This document shows, one piece after another, positions 62,672-64,000 of a stretch of DNA of 64,000 bases. A program made the position numbers and the translations under genes. The stretch's first letter is position 1, and each line of letters opens with the position of its first letter. Source of the DNA: Aliikangiella sp. G2MR2-5 (lineage in GTDB: Bacteria; Pseudomonadota; Gammaproteobacteria; Enterobacterales; Kangiellaceae); NCBI RefSeq assembly GCF_015687155.1, contig NZ_JADPQF010000007.1, forward strand, positions 62,001 through 126,000, read 5' to 3'. A model generated the notes under the pieces. That model had not been told where the DNA came from. It ran no database searches and worked only from the letters and a program-made list of their open reading frames with translations.

Positions 62672-63847
62672 ATGTTAATCGACTTCTTTTACACGCTAAG
62701 AAAAACAGGACTAGCAGTATCCATTAAAGAGCTGTTGCATCTGCTAGAAGCGATGCAGAAACGACTGGCTTTTTGCAATATGGATGAGTTTTACCTGTTA
62801 GCGAGAATCTGTTTGATTAAAGATGAAAAATACTATGATCGTTTCGATAAAGCCTTTGCCTATTATTTCAACGAACTAGAAAGTATTGATGACATTCTCG
62901 AGGCCTTGATTCCGGAAGACTGGTTACGCCGAGAGTTTATGAAACATTTATCGGAAGAGGAAAAAGCTGAAATTAAATCATTAGGTGGACTGGAAAAACT
63001 GCTGGAAACATTCAAACAGAGACTAAAGGACCAGCAATCTCGTCATGCGGGAGGAAACAAGTGGATTGGCACCGGAGGCACCTCCCCTTTTGGTCACAGC
63101 GGTTATCACCCGGAAGGGATTAGAGTCGGCGGAGAAAGTCGAAATAAGTCAGCAGTAAAAGTTTGGGAAAAGCGTCAATTCAGAGATCTTGATGATAGTG
63201 TCGAACTAGGTACGCGCAACCTTAAAATTGCTTTAAGAAAGTTACGCAAATTTGCACGTAGTGGTGCTAATGAAGAACTGGATCTTGATGATACGATTAG
63301 CAGCACCGCAAAGAATGCAGGTATGCTAGATATTAAAATGGTTCCTGAAAGGCACAATGCAGTAAAAGTACTACTTTTCCTTGATGTGGGTGGCTCGATG
63401 GATCCTTATATCAGGATCTGTGAAGAATTGTTTTCTGCTTGTCGAACCGAATTCAAGCATCTCGAGTATTTCTATTTTCACAACTTTATTTATGAAAATG
63501 TGTGGCAGGACAACAGCAGGCGCTACTCTGAGAATATATCTCTGGAAGAAGTCCTTCGAACTTACGGCAGCGACTACAAAGTAATTTTTGTCGGCGATGC
63601 TTCAATGGCTCCCTACGAAATATCTCATCCAGGAGGAAGTGTTGAACATTATAATGAAGAAGCAGGTTATGTATGGATGCAAAGACTCAAATCAACTTTC
63701 GCCAAAGTCGTATGGCTTAATCCTGTCGAAGAACATTATTGGCATTACACTCGTAGTATAGAAATGACCTCCCAGTTAGTTGATGGAGAAATGTTTCCAT
63801 TAACTTTGGAAGGAATGGAACGAGCGATAAAGTCGTTAACCAGCTAG
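62672..63847 (+). CDS. VWA domain-containing protein (CoxE-like)
   Basis: The 391-aa protein has an N-terminal ~140-aa helical region (DFFYTLRKTGLAVSIKELLH), a GNKWIGTGGTSPFGHSGYH linker with Gly/His, and a C-terminal VWA domain (~225-390) with the MIDAS motif LFLDVGGSMDPYIR (DxGxS) and later VIFVGDASMAPYEI. It is the partner of the MoxR ATPase. Target unknown. Confidence 0.9.
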   Translation: MLIDFFYTLRKTGLAVSIKELLHLLEAMQKRLAFCNMDEFYLLARICLIKDEKYYDRFDKAFAYYFNELESIDDILEALIPEDWLRREFMKHLSEEEKAEIKSLGGLEKLLETFKQRLKDQQSRHAGGNKWIGTGGTSPFGHSGYHPEGIRVGGESRNKSAVKVWEKRQFRDLDDSVELGTRNLKIALRKLRKFARSGANEELDLDDTISSTAKNAGMLDIKMVPERHNAVKVLLFLDVGGSMDPYIRICEELFSACRTEFKHLEYFYFHNFIYENVWQDNSRRYSENISLEEVLRTYGSDYKVIFVGDASMAPYEISHPGGSVEHYNEEAGYVWMQRLKSTFAKVVWLNPVEEHYWHYTRSIEMTSQLVDGEMFPLTLEGMERAIKSLTS

Positions 63848-63908
63848 TCATACTGCGCACAAATCAATTAATTTAGACATTTGTCCTTTTAACCAGTTTT
63901 GGCCAAGT

Positions 63909-64000
63909 TTACGACTGATTAATACTCGCTACTAAATCATTTTCCATTTTAGACTGCAATAATAGCTCCGATTTCAATAATCTGGTCTGTTTGAGAACTT
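63909..64000 (-). CDS. Possible C-terminus of a gene cut by the right edge
   Basis: On the minus strand the frame from the window end to TAA at 63909 encodes 29 residues (VLKQTRLLKSELLLQSKMEN, then DLVASINQS), helical in character. Only the last part is visible, so neither identity nor reality can be judged. Confidence 0.3.
   Translation of the reverse strand, partial: VLKQTRLLKSELLLQSKMENDLVASINQS

Overview
The window is chromosomal DNA of a moderately AT-rich gammaproteobacterium, probably a marine, protein-degrading one. That rests on the secreted protease set with PPC domains, the E. coli-like RtcB, CysK, a cyanide-insensitive-type cytochrome bd, many AraC/MarR regulators, and a YHYH protein. 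A Kangiellaceae/Alteromonadales-like host is my guess; nothing in the window fixes the genus. I see no rRNA, prophage, transposase, integrase or CRISPR array.

Layout. 1-9.5 kb: secretome and envelope sensing. It holds an M6 metalloprotease (cut by the left edge), a repeat-bearing secreted protein, a YHYH/PKD lipoprotein, a BaeSR-like two-component system, a small secreted protein and an S8 protease with two PPC domains. A shared 19-bp direct-repeat box lies in front of the YHYH/kinase divergon and the S8 gene. 9.8-12.2 kb: an HNH endonuclease, four tRNA-like genes on one strand (Tyr and Ser readable, two degenerate) and a long gene-poor stretch. 12.2-22.5 kb: MFS transporter, S41 peptidase with a MarR regulator, AraC regulators, a histidine-box desaturase-like protein, a membrane-anchored metallophosphoesterase, an MBL hydrolase pair and an esterase. 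22.5-31 kb: ABM monooxygenase, the RNA ligase RtcB with two uncharacterised neighbours, CbiZ, an aminotransferase and a run of small membrane proteins. 31-43.7 kb: an orphan LivK-like binding protein, cydAB with a GbsR/MarR regulator, an AhpD-like protein with an AraC regulator, a TetR gene with a perfect 15+15 bp operator beside a homocysteine methyltransferase, and cysK with an HxlR regulator. 43.7-64 kb: several hypothetical proteins, a DEAD-box helicase, a Cache/ligand-gated-channel operon, MarR-CPBP, DUF4407, a saccharopine-dehydrogenase-like protein, a hybrid histidine kinase, an M23 peptidase with PPC domains and a MoxR-VWA pair.

The most remarkable locus is 47.4-50.8 kb. One protein joins an N-terminal transmembrane helix, a periplasmic dCache sensor, two further helices and a complete pentameric ligand-gated ion channel module that can be aligned by eye with GLIC (Pro-loop YPLDSQ, GW motif, RR before M1, four TM helices). 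The next gene starts 2 nt after its stop codon and encodes a UrtA-like binding protein held by an N-terminal membrane anchor, with no transport permease nearby. It reads as a two-component receptor/channel.

The window is also rich in short tandem repeats (periods 9, 10, 15, 17, 18 and 20 bp). Several lie at gene starts or inside coding sequence. Start codons were chosen by visible Shine-Dalgarno sequences where possible; alternatives are stated.
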